DNA of 64,000 nucleotides from Pedobacter sp. Bi126 (lineage in GTDB: Bacteria > Bacteroidota > Bacteroidia > Sphingobacteriales > Sphingobacteriaceae), in the NCBI RefSeq assembly GCF_918698245.1, contig NZ_CAKKMS010000004.1, positions 496,001-560,000 of the forward strand, read 5' to 3'. The notes under the pieces were generated by a model. The model saw nothing but the letters and a program-made list of their open reading frames with translations. It was not told the origin of the DNA and searched no databases. The position numbers and the translations under genes are program-made. The stretch's first letter is position 1, and the number at the start of each line of letters is the position of its first letter. Of this stretch, positions 33,297-41,695 are shown piece after piece.

Positions 33297-33468
33297 TTGC
33301 CTCCGAAGCACTGCTGACTTTCATTTTCAGATCATTTTAAGGAATTTGCACTTTGCTTTAGTCTTTAAGCTTTAACCTTTCAGCTTATTCTGTCATGCTG
33401 TCAGTAAACTATAGCCTCTTTTTTTACATTTTATCAGTCTTTTACCGGTATTATCTGCCAAAACCCAA

Positions 33469-33486
33469 TTGGCACAAGCATTGTTT
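33469..33486 (+). promoter_or_regulatory. sigma-54-like promoter before dnaK
   Basis: TTGGCAC, 5 bases, then TTGTTT: the GG (33471-33472) and GT (33483-33484) are 10 bases apart, as in the -24/-12 sigma-54 promoter (TTGGCAC-N5-TTGCW). The -12 element has GT for GC. Transcription would start about 40 bases before the dnaK ATG. No TAnnTTTG box competes. Confidence 0.5.
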
Positions 33487-33534
33487 AATAGGAGTAGAAA
33501 TTATAATACTTTAAAAAGAGAAAATACAAATACA

Positions 33535-35445
33535 ATGGGAAAAATTATTGGAATAGACTTAGGAACAACAAACTCTTGCGTGAGCGTAATGGAGGGCAAC
33601 GAGCCTGTAGTTATCGCAAACAGTGAGGGTAAACGTACTACACCGTCTATTGTTGCTTTTGCAGAAAACGGTGAGCGTAAGGTTGGCGAGCCTGCTAAAC
33701 GTCAGGCTATAACCAACCCAACAAAAACGATATATTCGATTAAACGCTTTATGGGTAACAGCTACGACGAAAGTGCGAAAGAAGCTGGGCGTGTACCATA
33801 TAAAGTAGTTAAAGGTGATAACAATACACCACGTGTTGAAATCGACGACAGAAAATATACTCCACAAGAGATTTCTGCAATGATTTTACAGAAAATGAAA
33901 AAAACTGCTGAAGATTTCTTGGGTCAGGAAGTAACTGAAGCGGTAATTACTGTACCAGCTTATTTTAACGATGCACAACGTCAGGCTACTAAAGAAGCTG
34001 GCGAGATTGCAGGTTTAACTGTAAAACGTATCATTAACGAGCCTACTGCAGCTGCTTTAGCTTATGGCTTGGATAAAGCACACAAAGACATGAAAATTGT
34101 TGTTTTTGACTGTGGTGGTGGTACGCATGACGTTTCTGTTTTAGAATTAGGTGATGGTGTTTTCGAAGTAAAATCTACTGATGGTGATACACACTTAGGT
34201 GGTGATGACTTTGACCACATTATTATTGATTGGTTAACTAGCGAATTCAAAGCTGAAAACAGTATGGATTTAGCTAAAGACCCAATGGCTTTACAACGTT
34301 TGAAAGAAGCTGCTGAAAAAGCTAAAATCGAGTTATCAAGCACAACTTCGACTGAAATTAACTTACCATACATCACTGCTGATGCTAGCGGCCCTAAACA
34401 CTTAGTACGTACATTATCCCGTGCTAAATTTGAGCAATTGGCAGATAGTTTGATTAAACGTACTATCGATCCTTGTAAATCTGCTTTGAAAAATGCTGGT
34501 TTAAGCACAAGCGATATCGACGAAATTATCTTGGTAGGTGGTTCTACACGTATTCCTGCTATTCAGGAAGCGGTTAAAGCTTTCTTCGGTAAAGAGCCAA
34601 GTAAAGGTGTTAACCCTGATGAGGTTGTGGCAATCGGTGCTGCTATTCAAGGTGGTGTGTTAACTGGTGATGTTAAAGATGTATTGTTATTAGACGTTAC
34701 GCCTTTATCATTAGGTATCGAAACTATGGGTGGTGTAATGACTAAATTAATCGAGTCTAACACAACTATCCCAACTAAAAAATCGGAAACTTTCTCAACT
34801 GCAGCTGATAACCAGCCTTCAGTAGAAATCCATATTTTACAAGGCGAGCGCCCAATGGCTGCTCAGAACCGTACAATTGGCCGTTTCATTTTAGATGGTA
34901 TTCCACCAGCACCTCGTGGTGTGCCTCAGGTAGAAGTATCGTTTGATATTGATGCCAACGGTATCTTACACGTTAGTGCTAAAGATAAAGCTACCGGCAA
35001 AGAGCAAAAAATCCGTATCGAAGCATCTTCAGGTTTAACTGATGCTGAGATCAAAAAAATGAAAGAAGAAGCTGAAGCTAATGCAGCAGACGATGCTAAG
35101 CAGAAAGAAGAAGCTGATAAAATCAATGGTGCTGATGCTTTAATCTTCTCAACTGAGAAACAATTAAAAGAGTTTGGTGATAAATTATCTGCTGATAAAA
35201 AAGCACCGATCGAAGCTGGTTTAGAGAAATTAAAAGCAGCGCACGGTTCTCGTAACTTTGCAGATATCGATGCAGCACAAGCTGAATTGCAAAATGCATG
35301 GAACGCAGCATCTGAGGAAATGTACAAAGCTGGTGAGCAACCTCAGGGTGGCGAACAAGCACAAGCTGATGGTCAGCCTCAAGGTGGTGGCGATAACGTT
35401 ACCGATGTTGATTTTGAAGAAGTAAAAGAAGACGATAAGAAATAA
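33535..35445 (+). CDS. dnaK: Hsp70 chaperone DnaK
   Basis: 636 residues from ATG 33535 (MGKIIGIDLGTTNSCVSVME); an upstream in-frame start at 33469 overlaps the promoter and is rejected. ATPase signatures include AVITVPAYFNDAQRQATKEA, VFDCGGGTHDVSVLELG (Cys-Gly-Gly-Gly-Thr-His, where many species have DLGGGTFD) and ILVGGSTRIPAIQEAV. The substrate domain and lid follow, and the tail is rich in Gly and Gln, ending VTDVDFEEVKEDDKK. It folds proteins with DnaJ/CbpA and GrpE. grpE and dnaJ are not beside it; a CbpA homologue lies at 40-41 kb. Confidence 0.97.
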   Translation: MGKIIGIDLGTTNSCVSVMEGNEPVVIANSEGKRTTPSIVAFAENGERKVGEPAKRQAITNPTKTIYSIKRFMGNSYDESAKEAGRVPYKVVKGDNNTPRVEIDDRKYTPQEISAMILQKMKKTAEDFLGQEVTEAVITVPAYFNDAQRQATKEAGEIAGLTVKRIINEPTAAALAYGLDKAHKDMKIVVFDCGGGTHDVSVLELGDGVFEVKSTDGDTHLGGDDFDHIIIDWLTSEFKAENSMDLAKDPMALQRLKEAAEKAKIELSSTTSTEINLPYITADASGPKHLVRTLSRAKFEQLADSLIKRTIDPCKSALKNAGLSTSDIDEIILVGGSTRIPAIQEAVKAFFGKEPSKGVNPDEVVAIGAAIQGGVLTGDVKDVLLLDVTPLSLGIETMGGVMTKLIESNTTIPTKKSETFSTAADNQPSVEIHILQGERPMAAQNRTIGRFILDGIPPAPRGVPQVEVSFDIDANGILHVSAKDKATGKEQKIRIEASSGLTDAEIKKMKEEAEANAADDAKQKEEADKINGADALIFSTEKQLKEFGDKLSADKKAPIEAGLEKLKAAHGSRNFADIDAAQAELQNAWNAASEEMYKAGEQPQGGEQAQADGQPQGGGDNVTDVDFEEVKEDDKK

Positions 35446-35446
35446 T

Positions 35447-35480
35447 AGTCTTAAGTCTGAGTCCTGAGTCGTAAGTCTTG
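35447..35480. repeat. heptamer-phased AGTC tract after dnaK
   Basis: Units AGTCTTA (35447), AGTCTG (35454, six bases), AGTCCTG (35460), AGTCGTA (35467) and AGTCTTG (35474). It lies between the dnaK stop and its terminator. Confidence 0.7.
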
Positions 35481-35492
35481 GGAGGATAAAAT

Positions 35493-35529
35493 AAAAGCGT
35501 TTCTGATTAAATTCAGGAGCGCTTTTTTT
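35493..35529 (+). terminator. dnaK terminator
   Basis: AAAGCG (35494-35499) pairs with CGCTTT (35520-35525), with an inner CTG/CAG stem, followed by a T-run to 35529. Confidence 0.7.
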
Positions 35530-35623
35530 GCTTTTAAGCATTGACCATATAAGAGATGTAAAACCCCATTAAGCTTATATGTTTCTAATATGTCTTATAT
35601 GGTTAAAAGAATTTGGAAATGAA

Positions 35624-35710
35624 TGGTTCTGTGCTTTTCAGGAACTAAAGCCCCGCCATCGCTGTAGCCCTCATGAAAAATTCGGGGCTGCCGCTGCTGT
35701 CGGGTTTAGG
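35624..35710 (-). repeat. constant-arm/variable-core intergenic repeat, copy 3 (reverse)
   Basis: Read on the minus strand it begins with TAAACCCGACAGCAGCGG and ends with GCGATGGCGGGGCTTTAG. The core is again different. Confidence 0.65.
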
Positions 35711-35805
35711 AAGGGCGTTTAGTACTTTTGGAAGGGTTTGAATAGCGATAAGGTGAACTTATGTGTTCCTTAAATGCCTGGTATGGTTAAATATTGGCAT
35801 ATTGT

Positions 35806-36096
35806 TTAATTTTTTTTGCTAAACGCAGAAACGATCCTTTCGGTTATAAAACTGTAGAATAAACAATTTATTCCTAGTCCGAGAAAGAAGAAAATTCCAT
35901 CCATAAAGTTGAAAAATATGGTATGCGTAGGAAAACGAAAGATATAAAATAGTTTGGCTAATGCTTGTATTACGGTACTATTGCCATCCGTACCTTCATC
36001 AACAGCTCCAGCTGCAAGAAGCGTTATGAAAGTGAAAATACAAAAAATGAACATGGCAGGAATAAAAAGCCAAACCTTAAAATTATTTATTTTCAC
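35806..36096 (-). CDS. small hypothetical membrane protein
   Basis: 96 residues with two membrane segments (about 8-30, VWLFIPAMFIFCIFTFITLL, and about 63-84, FNFMDGIFFFLGLGINCLFY) and a short basic tail. No family recognised. Composition and clean start support a real gene; it is downstream of the kinase gene in opposite order and 54 bases from it. Confidence 0.55.
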   Translation of the reverse strand: MKINNFKVWLFIPAMFIFCIFTFITLLAAGAVDEGTDGNSTVIQALAKLFYIFRFPTHTIFFNFMDGIFFFLGLGINCLFYSFITERIVSAFSKKN

Positions 36097-36150
36097 CTTC
36101 TTCTTTTTAAAATCATATGTATGTGGGGATTCGACTAGGTTATTTTGAAA

Positions 36151-37227
36151 CTAAATTAAATTCTGTTCAATAATATCCTGTAACTCTTTTTCGTTCGCAG
36201 CAATTTCTTGCAATAGTTTAAACTGATTCTTGGTCCGGTCTAAATTTTGTGTGGGGTAACTAATAGGATAGTACTTGTTACCGCTCAAATAATCAGTTAA
36301 GAAGCGCAGGGCCTGCATATAAATCATGTATTTGCCTGAGAATAAGATGAGTTCTTTTTCTGTTTCTGTCAAAATACTTTTCATTTCGGATAAATAACCC
36401 TTTATCGTGGCCTCAAAGTAAGGTAAGCGTATTTTAGTCTTATCTAAATCAGTTTCATTTTCAGAGAAGGCACAAAGATAAGTACGCATCATATCGCCCA
36501 GGTCAGAAATGAATTTACCAGGCATAATCGTGTCTAAATCGATTACGCAGATACCCTCGTAAGTCTTATTATCTAATAAAACATTGCTGATTTTGGTATC
36601 GTGGTGCATTACACGATCAGGGAAATCAGTTCTGTGCGAGTATGAGGTATAATAATCTAAAATATATTTATGTGCTAAAGCATCTTCAATTTGTGCTTTT
36701 GCCTCATCTTTTAATGTTTCTTCTGCATGGCTTAGGGCTAAAATAAACTGTTCGTACCTTAAGCCTAAATCGTGGAAACCTGGGATAGTAGGCTGAAGTG
36801 TTTTCGCATCAAAATCATCCAATAATCTACTCAGTTTGCCAAATTGTTTTGCAGCTTCATATGCTTGCTTAGGATCGGCTAAAACTTCTAATGAGATGGT
36901 ATTTGGCACGAAAGGAAGCATCCGCCAGTATTGATGATGAATGTGCGCCATTTCTTCACTATTTGTTGTAGAAACAGGCTTTATGAAAAGATATTCAGGG
37001 TAAGTGAAGGTGAGGTAATCGGCAATAGACCTCAGATTGTTGGCAATGGCCTGGGGTGATTTAAAAACCGAAGTATTTATATTTTGAAGAATGTATTTCT
37101 TCTTTTCGGATAGGGGTGAAAGCAAATAAGTACGGTTAATTAAACCCGTACCTATTTGTGTAATTTTTGTATTTTCTTTAGCGTATCCGTAGGCTTTTAA
37201 AACTTCGGAATCTAAATTTAGCTCCAT
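36151..37227 (-). CDS. aminoglycoside-phosphotransferase-fold sugar kinase
   Basis: 358 residues. The kinase loop is VMHHDTKISNVLLDN (H-x-D-x4-N) and the metal-binding site is in CVIDLDTIMPGKFISDLGDM. Members of this fold in such a setting phosphorylate amino sugars at C1, like N-acetylhexosamine kinase NahK or AmgK. It overlaps by 10 bases the gene of a sugar-1-phosphate nucleotidyltransferase, so the pair could turn a free sugar into an NDP-sugar. The sugar is not known; cell-wall sugar recycling is one option. Confidence 0.75.
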   Translation of the reverse strand: MELNLDSEVLKAYGYAKENTKITQIGTGLINRTYLLSPLSEKKKYILQNINTSVFKSPQAIANNLRSIADYLTFTYPEYLFIKPVSTTNSEEMAHIHHQYWRMLPFVPNTISLEVLADPKQAYEAAKQFGKLSRLLDDFDAKTLQPTIPGFHDLGLRYEQFILALSHAEETLKDEAKAQIEDALAHKYILDYYTSYSHRTDFPDRVMHHDTKISNVLLDNKTYEGICVIDLDTIMPGKFISDLGDMMRTYLCAFSENETDLDKTKIRLPYFEATIKGYLSEMKSILTETEKELILFSGKYMIYMQALRFLTDYLSGNKYYPISYPTQNLDRTKNQFKLLQEIAANEKELQDIIEQNLI

Positions 37228-38117
37228 AGTTTTTCTGGATATGTTCCGTTTTTAACCAATTGGTCAATACTATCCTGAACATAAGGTTTGTCTTCTTTAT
37301 ACGTAACACCAAACCATTTGTTTGAGGTTGGCACTACTTTGAAGGTTGCAATATTGCTTTTTACCAGGTTTTCGCCAATTAATGGAATAAAGAATTCAGC
37401 CTTAGGCTTATCTTTGTTTGCTTCAGCAAATTCTCTGAACAATTCTTCCGTAATTTTGAAAACCGCTGGTGTAAATCCCCAGAAATTCATTGAAACAGGC
37501 GTTTCATAAGCTAAAGGGAACTCTTCGCCATTTTCTTCGTAAAAAATATTGCCATCTTTAGGATAAACCTTTGTACGTTCTACAATTTCTTTTAAGTTAC
37601 CAGATTCATCTACCTGGCAAACACCACGCGAAACGGCACCAAACTCTGATAGGGTTTTGCCGATCTCATAGCCGATAATAGAATAATTGCTATCCATTAC
37701 TTCGGTGGTTAAGAAATCGACCATTTTTTTAAAGGCATCGTAACCATAATAATCATCAGCGTTTATTACACAGAATGGTTCTTTAATTACGTTTCTGCCC
37801 GAAAGGATTGCATGTGCGGTACCCCAGGGTTTCTCCCTATATATTTCTTCTTCTATGCCAAATTGTTTTAAATCGAAGTTTTGGAAAACATAATCTGTTT
37901 CTATTCTACCTGCAAGCTTCGGTTCAAAAATGGCTTTAAATTCGTTTACAAACTCTTCTTTAATAATAAATACAACTTTGCCAAAGCCAGCATTAATTGC
38001 ATCATATATTGAATAATCGATAATGGTTTCTCCATTTGGGCCGAAACCATCGATTTGTTTCATACTTCCGTAACGGCTAGCCATTCCTGCAGCCAATATT
38101 AATAGGGTGGGTTTCAT
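37218..38117 (-). CDS. sugar-1-phosphate nucleotidyltransferase
   Basis: 299 residues. N-terminus LLILAAGMASRYGSMKQIDG is a variant of the nucleotide-binding motif of NDP-sugar pyrophosphorylases, and INADDYYGYDA holds the metal-binding Asp pair. GTAHAILSGRNVI and YETPVSMNFWGFTPAVFK fit the sugar-binding part. The stop overlaps the downstream kinase gene by 10 bases. The likely product is an NDP-activated sugar (compare MurU/AmgK); base and sugar specificity cannot be read. Confidence 0.78.
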   Translation of the reverse strand: MKPTLLILAAGMASRYGSMKQIDGFGPNGETIIDYSIYDAINAGFGKVVFIIKEEFVNEFKAIFEPKLAGRIETDYVFQNFDLKQFGIEEEIYREKPWGTAHAILSGRNVIKEPFCVINADDYYGYDAFKKMVDFLTTEVMDSNYSIIGYEIGKTLSEFGAVSRGVCQVDESGNLKEIVERTKVYPKDGNIFYEENGEEFPLAYETPVSMNFWGFTPAVFKITEELFREFAEANKDKPKAEFFIPLIGENLVKSNIATFKVVPTSNKWFGVTYKEDKPYVQDSIDQLVKNGTYPEKLWS

Positions 38118-38237
38118 CTATTATTTATTATTTTTTGTGGGTGAAGACCTCGATGATGGAACGATTAATTCACCATCATGGTTTCATTTTGCGAAATTAG
38201 TTATTTGAGCGTTTATTGTGTTAATTAATAAGTTTTT

Positions 38238-39812
38238 TTAAAATCCAAAAAGTCCACCACCGGTTTTTGAACGTGTTTTCTTTCCTGTAAGCATGCCAAA
38301 AATACCGCGAACAATTTCTTTACCAATCTGGCGTGTTATTGTTGCGCCCATTACCTGTTCAACAAGGCTCTTTTCGCCCGGTTTAGGCTTGCTTTCCTGT
38401 TCGGCCTGTTTCTGAGCCTCAACTTCCTGCTTTTCTTGTTCTGCTGCTGCAGTTTGCTCATTAATGCGTTTAGTTAAAATATCATAAGCACTTTCAGGAT
38501 CGACAGGATCTTTATATTTAGTATACTTCGAACTGGCATGAACAAGCTGATCGAAATCTGCAGCGGTAAGTGGCCCCATTACAGCCCTTGGTGGGGTAAG
38601 CATAGTAGCAGATACTTCCGTTGGTATACCTTTTTCATTTAATACGGTAACCAAAGCCTGCCCTGTTCCAAGCGAAGTTAATATTTTATCGATCTCATAG
38701 AAATCTGATTTTGGATACGTATTAACAGTTTTTTTCAAGGCATCTACATCATTAGGGGTAAATGCCCTTAATGCATGTTGCACGCGGTTACCCAATTGCC
38801 CTAAAACACTTTCAGGAACATCGGTAGGTGCCTGGGTGCAGAAGAAAACACCAATTCCTTTTGAACGGATTAACCTGATAATGGTTTCAATCTGCTCTAA
38901 AAATGCTTTCGAAGAATTTTTGAACAATAAATGTGCTTCATCAAAAAAGAAGATCAGTTTTGGTTTGTCTAAATCGCCAACTTCGGGCATGGTATTAAAT
39001 AACTCAGCCAGTAAGCTCAATAAAAATGTAGAATATAATACGGGCTGATTTTGAACATCTGCAATATTTAACAAACTGATGGTTCCTTTGCCATCAACAC
39101 GTTCGAAAAGATCTTCAATGTCAAAAGATTTTTCGCCAAACATACCTGCTAGTCCTTGCTGCTCTATGGCGACAATTTTTCTTAATATTGTACCGGAAGT
39201 AGCGGTAGAAATGGTGCCATAACTACTTTTTATTTCGGCGGCTCCGGCACCTTCTGATAAATAAGAAACTAATTTCTTTAAATCATTTAAGTCGATAATC
39301 GGCATTTTGTTATCGTCGGCGTATTTGAATATTACTGCCATAACGCCTGACTGGGTATCATTTAAATCTAATACTTTCGATAAAAGTGTTGGCCCGAATT
39401 CTAATACCGTTGCCCGCATCTGAGAACCCATTTTACCCGAAAGGGAGTAAATTTCGATGGGAAAGCCTAATGGAGAAAAAGGTTTGTTGAGCTGTTGTGC
39501 TCTTTCTTCTATTTTTGGATTAACGGAACCGGGCTGGTTTAAGCCTGATAAATCGCCCTTCACATCTAACATAAAAACAGGTACGCCGGCATCTGACAGT
39601 TGTTCTGCCAGTAACTGTAGGGTCCGTGTTTTACCTGTTCCGGTTGCTCCAGCAATTAAACCATGTCTATTCATCATTTTTAGCGACAAATTAACCTCAG
39701 CTTCACTGTAAACCTGACCGTCTAAAATTCCGGCGCCTAAATAAATGTACGAGCCTGTAGGGGCATAGGTTGATTTTATTTTTTCGATGAATTTTGAAGA
39801 AAGATCGCTCAT
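38238..39812 (-). CDS. HerA-like ATPase (DUF853/YjgR type)
   Basis: 524 residues. Walker A is IAGATGTGKTRTLQLLAEQL and Walker B is PKLIFFFDEAHLLFKN; a sensor-like FFCTQAPTDVPESVLGQLGN follows. The C-terminal 70 residues are a charged Glu/Lys/Gln coiled-coil (EQEKQEVEAQKQAEQESKPK) ending in a basic Gly-rich tail. The family is related to HerA/FtsK ATPases, but its role in bacteria is unclear. No NurA nuclease gene is near, so classic HerA-NurA end processing is not implied. Confidence 0.8.
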   Translation of the reverse strand: MSDLSSKFIEKIKSTYAPTGSYIYLGAGILDGQVYSEAEVNLSLKMMNRHGLIAGATGTGKTRTLQLLAEQLSDAGVPVFMLDVKGDLSGLNQPGSVNPKIEERAQQLNKPFSPLGFPIEIYSLSGKMGSQMRATVLEFGPTLLSKVLDLNDTQSGVMAVIFKYADDNKMPIIDLNDLKKLVSYLSEGAGAAEIKSSYGTISTATSGTILRKIVAIEQQGLAGMFGEKSFDIEDLFERVDGKGTISLLNIADVQNQPVLYSTFLLSLLAELFNTMPEVGDLDKPKLIFFFDEAHLLFKNSSKAFLEQIETIIRLIRSKGIGVFFCTQAPTDVPESVLGQLGNRVQHALRAFTPNDVDALKKTVNTYPKSDFYEIDKILTSLGTGQALVTVLNEKGIPTEVSATMLTPPRAVMGPLTAADFDQLVHASSKYTKYKDPVDPESAYDILTKRINEQTAAAEQEKQEVEAQKQAEQESKPKPGEKSLVEQVMGATITRQIGKEIVRGIFGMLTGKKTRSKTGGGLFGF

Positions 39813-39906
39813 TTTTTTAAATTAGATTGCCAATTTAAGAAAGATATCTTAAAAAGATTGTGTTTTTGTTTCCACTTTTAATGCAAAATACTGCACAAAC
39901 GGTTGT

Positions 39907-40212
39907 TTAATGGTGTTGGTTAAGCTGCTTATAATAATTTAGTTCGTTCTGAAGTGCAGTTATTTCTTCCTGCATATTTTGCAATTGATTAAGCAGATGC
40001 GAAACAGCATGAATACCCTCTAAGTTGATTTCCAGATCATGTGCTAGACGAAGATATTGCTCCAATTTGGTCAATTCATCAACTGGCAAAAAGAGCGATT
40101 GCTTTTTAACGGTGGTGTGGATCAGGCCGAAATCTTCAAGCGATTGGATAAAGTTGATCTCTACGTGGTGGTAAGCACAGATGTCTTCTACAGGTATTAG
40201 ATTGGTTCCCAT
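39907..40212 (-). CDS. cbpM: chaperone modulator CbpM-like protein
   Basis: 101 residues from ATG 40212 (MGTNLIPVEDICAYHHVEIN); a longer frame to 40290 would overlap cbpA and is rejected. It has a MerR-like helix-turn-helix part and a C-terminal coiled coil (QLQNMQEEITALQNELNYYK). CbpM inhibits the co-chaperone CbpA by binding its J domain. It follows cbpA by 5 bases, the classic arrangement. Confidence 0.8.
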   Translation of the reverse strand: MGTNLIPVEDICAYHHVEINFIQSLEDFGLIHTTVKKQSLFLPVDELTKLEQYLRLAHDLEINLEGIHAVSHLLNQLQNMQEEITALQNELNYYKQLNQHH

Positions 40213-40217
40213 AATGG

Positions 40218-41114
40218 TTAGAATTTGGAAAGTTTTTCGAATAGTTCTTTTTGTTCGACATTTAGATTGGTAGGTAATTTTACCTGCCACTTGATATATA
40301 AATCCCCAAACTGATTTTCTTTTTTATAAAGTGGAAACCCTTTTCCTTTTAAACGTAAAGTAGCATCGGGCTGTGTTCCCTCTGGCACTTTAAGTTTGAC
40401 CTTGCCGTTTAAGGTTTCTACAATTTTTTCGCCACCTAAAATGGCAGTATATAGGTCTATTTCTTCCTGGAGGTAGATGTCGTTCCCTTTTCGTTTAAAT
40501 TTAGGATGATCTGTAATGTTAAATTTGATGTATAGATCTCCTGGAGGGCCATTGTTAACACCTGGTGCACCGTAACCTGGTAGTTTAATTTTCTGCCCAT
40601 TTTCTACGCCCGCCGGAATGGTAATGCGTACTTGTTTGCCGTTTACGGTTAAGGTCTGTTTGTGTGTGGTATACGCATCGAGTAGATCCAATTGCAAATC
40701 GGCATTGTAATCCTGACCTTTAAAAGGAGAATTTCTACTGCTCCTGCCTCCGCCTCCGCCAAACATCGAAGAAAAGAAATCAGAAAAATCTTCGCCTCCA
40801 AAACCTCCTGAATAACTATTACCGCCATATCCGCCGCCTTGCGACTGGTATTGCCTTTGCTGCTGTTGCTGGGCATCTAACTGATCGGCATGTTGCCAAT
40901 CTTTACCATACTTGTCATATTTCTTACGCTTTTCCGGATCACTTAAAACTTCGTTTGCCTCATTAATTTGCTGAAATTTTTTATTGGCTTCTTCATTGTT
41001 GGGATTAAGATCAGGGTGGTGCTTTCGGGCTAATTTTCTATAAGCTTTTTTAATATCCTCAGTTGTTGCATCTTTTTTTAAATCGAGGATTTTATAATAG
41101 TCTATGTAGTCCAT
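40218..41114 (-). CDS. cbpA: DnaJ-class co-chaperone CbpA
   Basis: 298 residues. The J domain (1-70) carries RKLARKHHPDLNPNN with the HPD motif. A Gly/Phe-rich linker (about 80-130, GGGYGGNSYSGGFGG) is followed by two C-terminal substrate domains with GQKIKLPGYGAPG and ATLRLKGKGFPLY. The zinc-finger repeats of DnaJ are absent, as in CbpA. It stimulates DnaK, encoded 5 kb away, and is followed by its modulator gene cbpM. Confidence 0.9.
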   Translation of the reverse strand: MDYIDYYKILDLKKDATTEDIKKAYRKLARKHHPDLNPNNEEANKKFQQINEANEVLSDPEKRKKYDKYGKDWQHADQLDAQQQQQRQYQSQGGGYGGNSYSGGFGGEDFSDFFSSMFGGGGGRSSRNSPFKGQDYNADLQLDLLDAYTTHKQTLTVNGKQVRITIPAGVENGQKIKLPGYGAPGVNNGPPGDLYIKFNITDHPKFKRKGNDIYLQEEIDLYTAILGGEKIVETLNGKVKLKVPEGTQPDATLRLKGKGFPLYKKENQFGDLYIKWQVKLPTNLNVEQKELFEKLSKF

Positions 41115-41324
41115 AATGGCTTTAACAAATAAGTAAAAGTAATGTTCAATTTAATTGTATAAATGTAGGTTTTATAATGGTGTATTTCAATGGGAATTGT
41201 CTTAACCACTTAGTTGGTAGTTTGTTTGTAGTTTGAAGTACCTTATAATTAAGTTGAGAAAGTTAAGGTTTTGTTTCCGCAGATTACGCTGATCTCCGCT
41301 GAGTATATCCCATCAACGGTTTAC

Positions 41325-41460
41325 ACCTTCTATCCCAGGTTAAATAGCCCTGATGGCAGCGAAATCCCTTTTGGTTAATGATGGATTATTAATCGGCACG
41401 GATATCCAAAAGGATTGTAGCGGACAGCAGGATGGAACCCGACCTAATGTTGCTGTCATT
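41325..41460. repeat. intergenic inverted repeat (AAATCCCTTTTGG / CCAAAAGGATT)
   Basis: ATAGCCCTGATGGCAGCG, then AAATCCCTTTTGG, is mirrored by CCAAAAGGATTGTAGCGGAC and GCAGGATGGAACCCGAC. The GCAGCG/GTAGCGG parts recall the constant arms of the 57.5-kb element. Confidence 0.55.
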
Positions 41461-41496
41461 GCGCTCCAGATCCTCAAAATATTAATCATGCGTGTG

Positions 41497-41520
41497 CAGT
41501 TAGATGTTACCATCTGACTG
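41497..41520. repeat. TCAGATG-type hairpin, third copy
   Basis: CAGTTAGATG-TTAC-CATCTGACTG: same loop as the 25416 copy and one G-T pair in the stem. Confidence 0.65.
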
Positions 41521-41641
41521 ATTAAGGAACTTTAGCATAAACATAATTATAAGAAAGGCAGAAACTAAGTGATTGAACTAATATTACTTTATCGTATCAG
41601 ATAGGAATAACTGTCAGCGCGCAAAGGAAAGGCCGTTAAAC

Positions 41642-41670
41642 AAAAAAAGCGCCCCATATAGAGGCACTTT
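41642..41670 (-). terminator. terminator of the S9 peptidase gene
   Basis: On the minus strand AAAGTGCCTC and GGGGCGCTTT form an imperfect stem across TATAT, followed by seven T. Confidence 0.6.
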
Positions 41671-41695
41671 AATCGATAAAGGTAGAGAGAGAGAT

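Larger units (their letters stand above)
33092..33534. other. gap between DUF1304 gene and dnaK
   Basis: About 440 bases with no gene. It contains a constant-arm repeat (33220-33296) and a sigma-54-like promoter (33469-33486). The in-frame extension of dnaK from 33469 is not coding. Confidence 0.6.
35446..35805. other. gap after dnaK
   Basis: About 360 bases, no gene. In order: AGTC heptamer tract, terminator, an inverted repeat ACCATATAAG (35544-35553)/CTTATATGGT (35594-35603) with a further CTTATAT 21 bases earlier at 35573, and a constant-arm repeat in reverse orientation. Confidence 0.6.
41115..41695. other. gap with several repeats between cbpA and the S9 peptidase gene
   Basis: About 580 bases, no gene. 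It holds a TTCCGCAGATTACGCTGATC piece (about 41274-41300), an inverted repeat around AAATCCCTTTTGG/CCAAAAGGATT (41325-41460), a TCAGATG hairpin (41497-41520) and a terminator for the peptidase gene. Confidence 0.6.

Noticed and set aside
38238..39812. HerA-NurA DNA-end processing or a HerA-based defence system
   Set aside because: No NurA, Sir2 or nuclease gene is adjacent; the neighbours are housekeeping genes.
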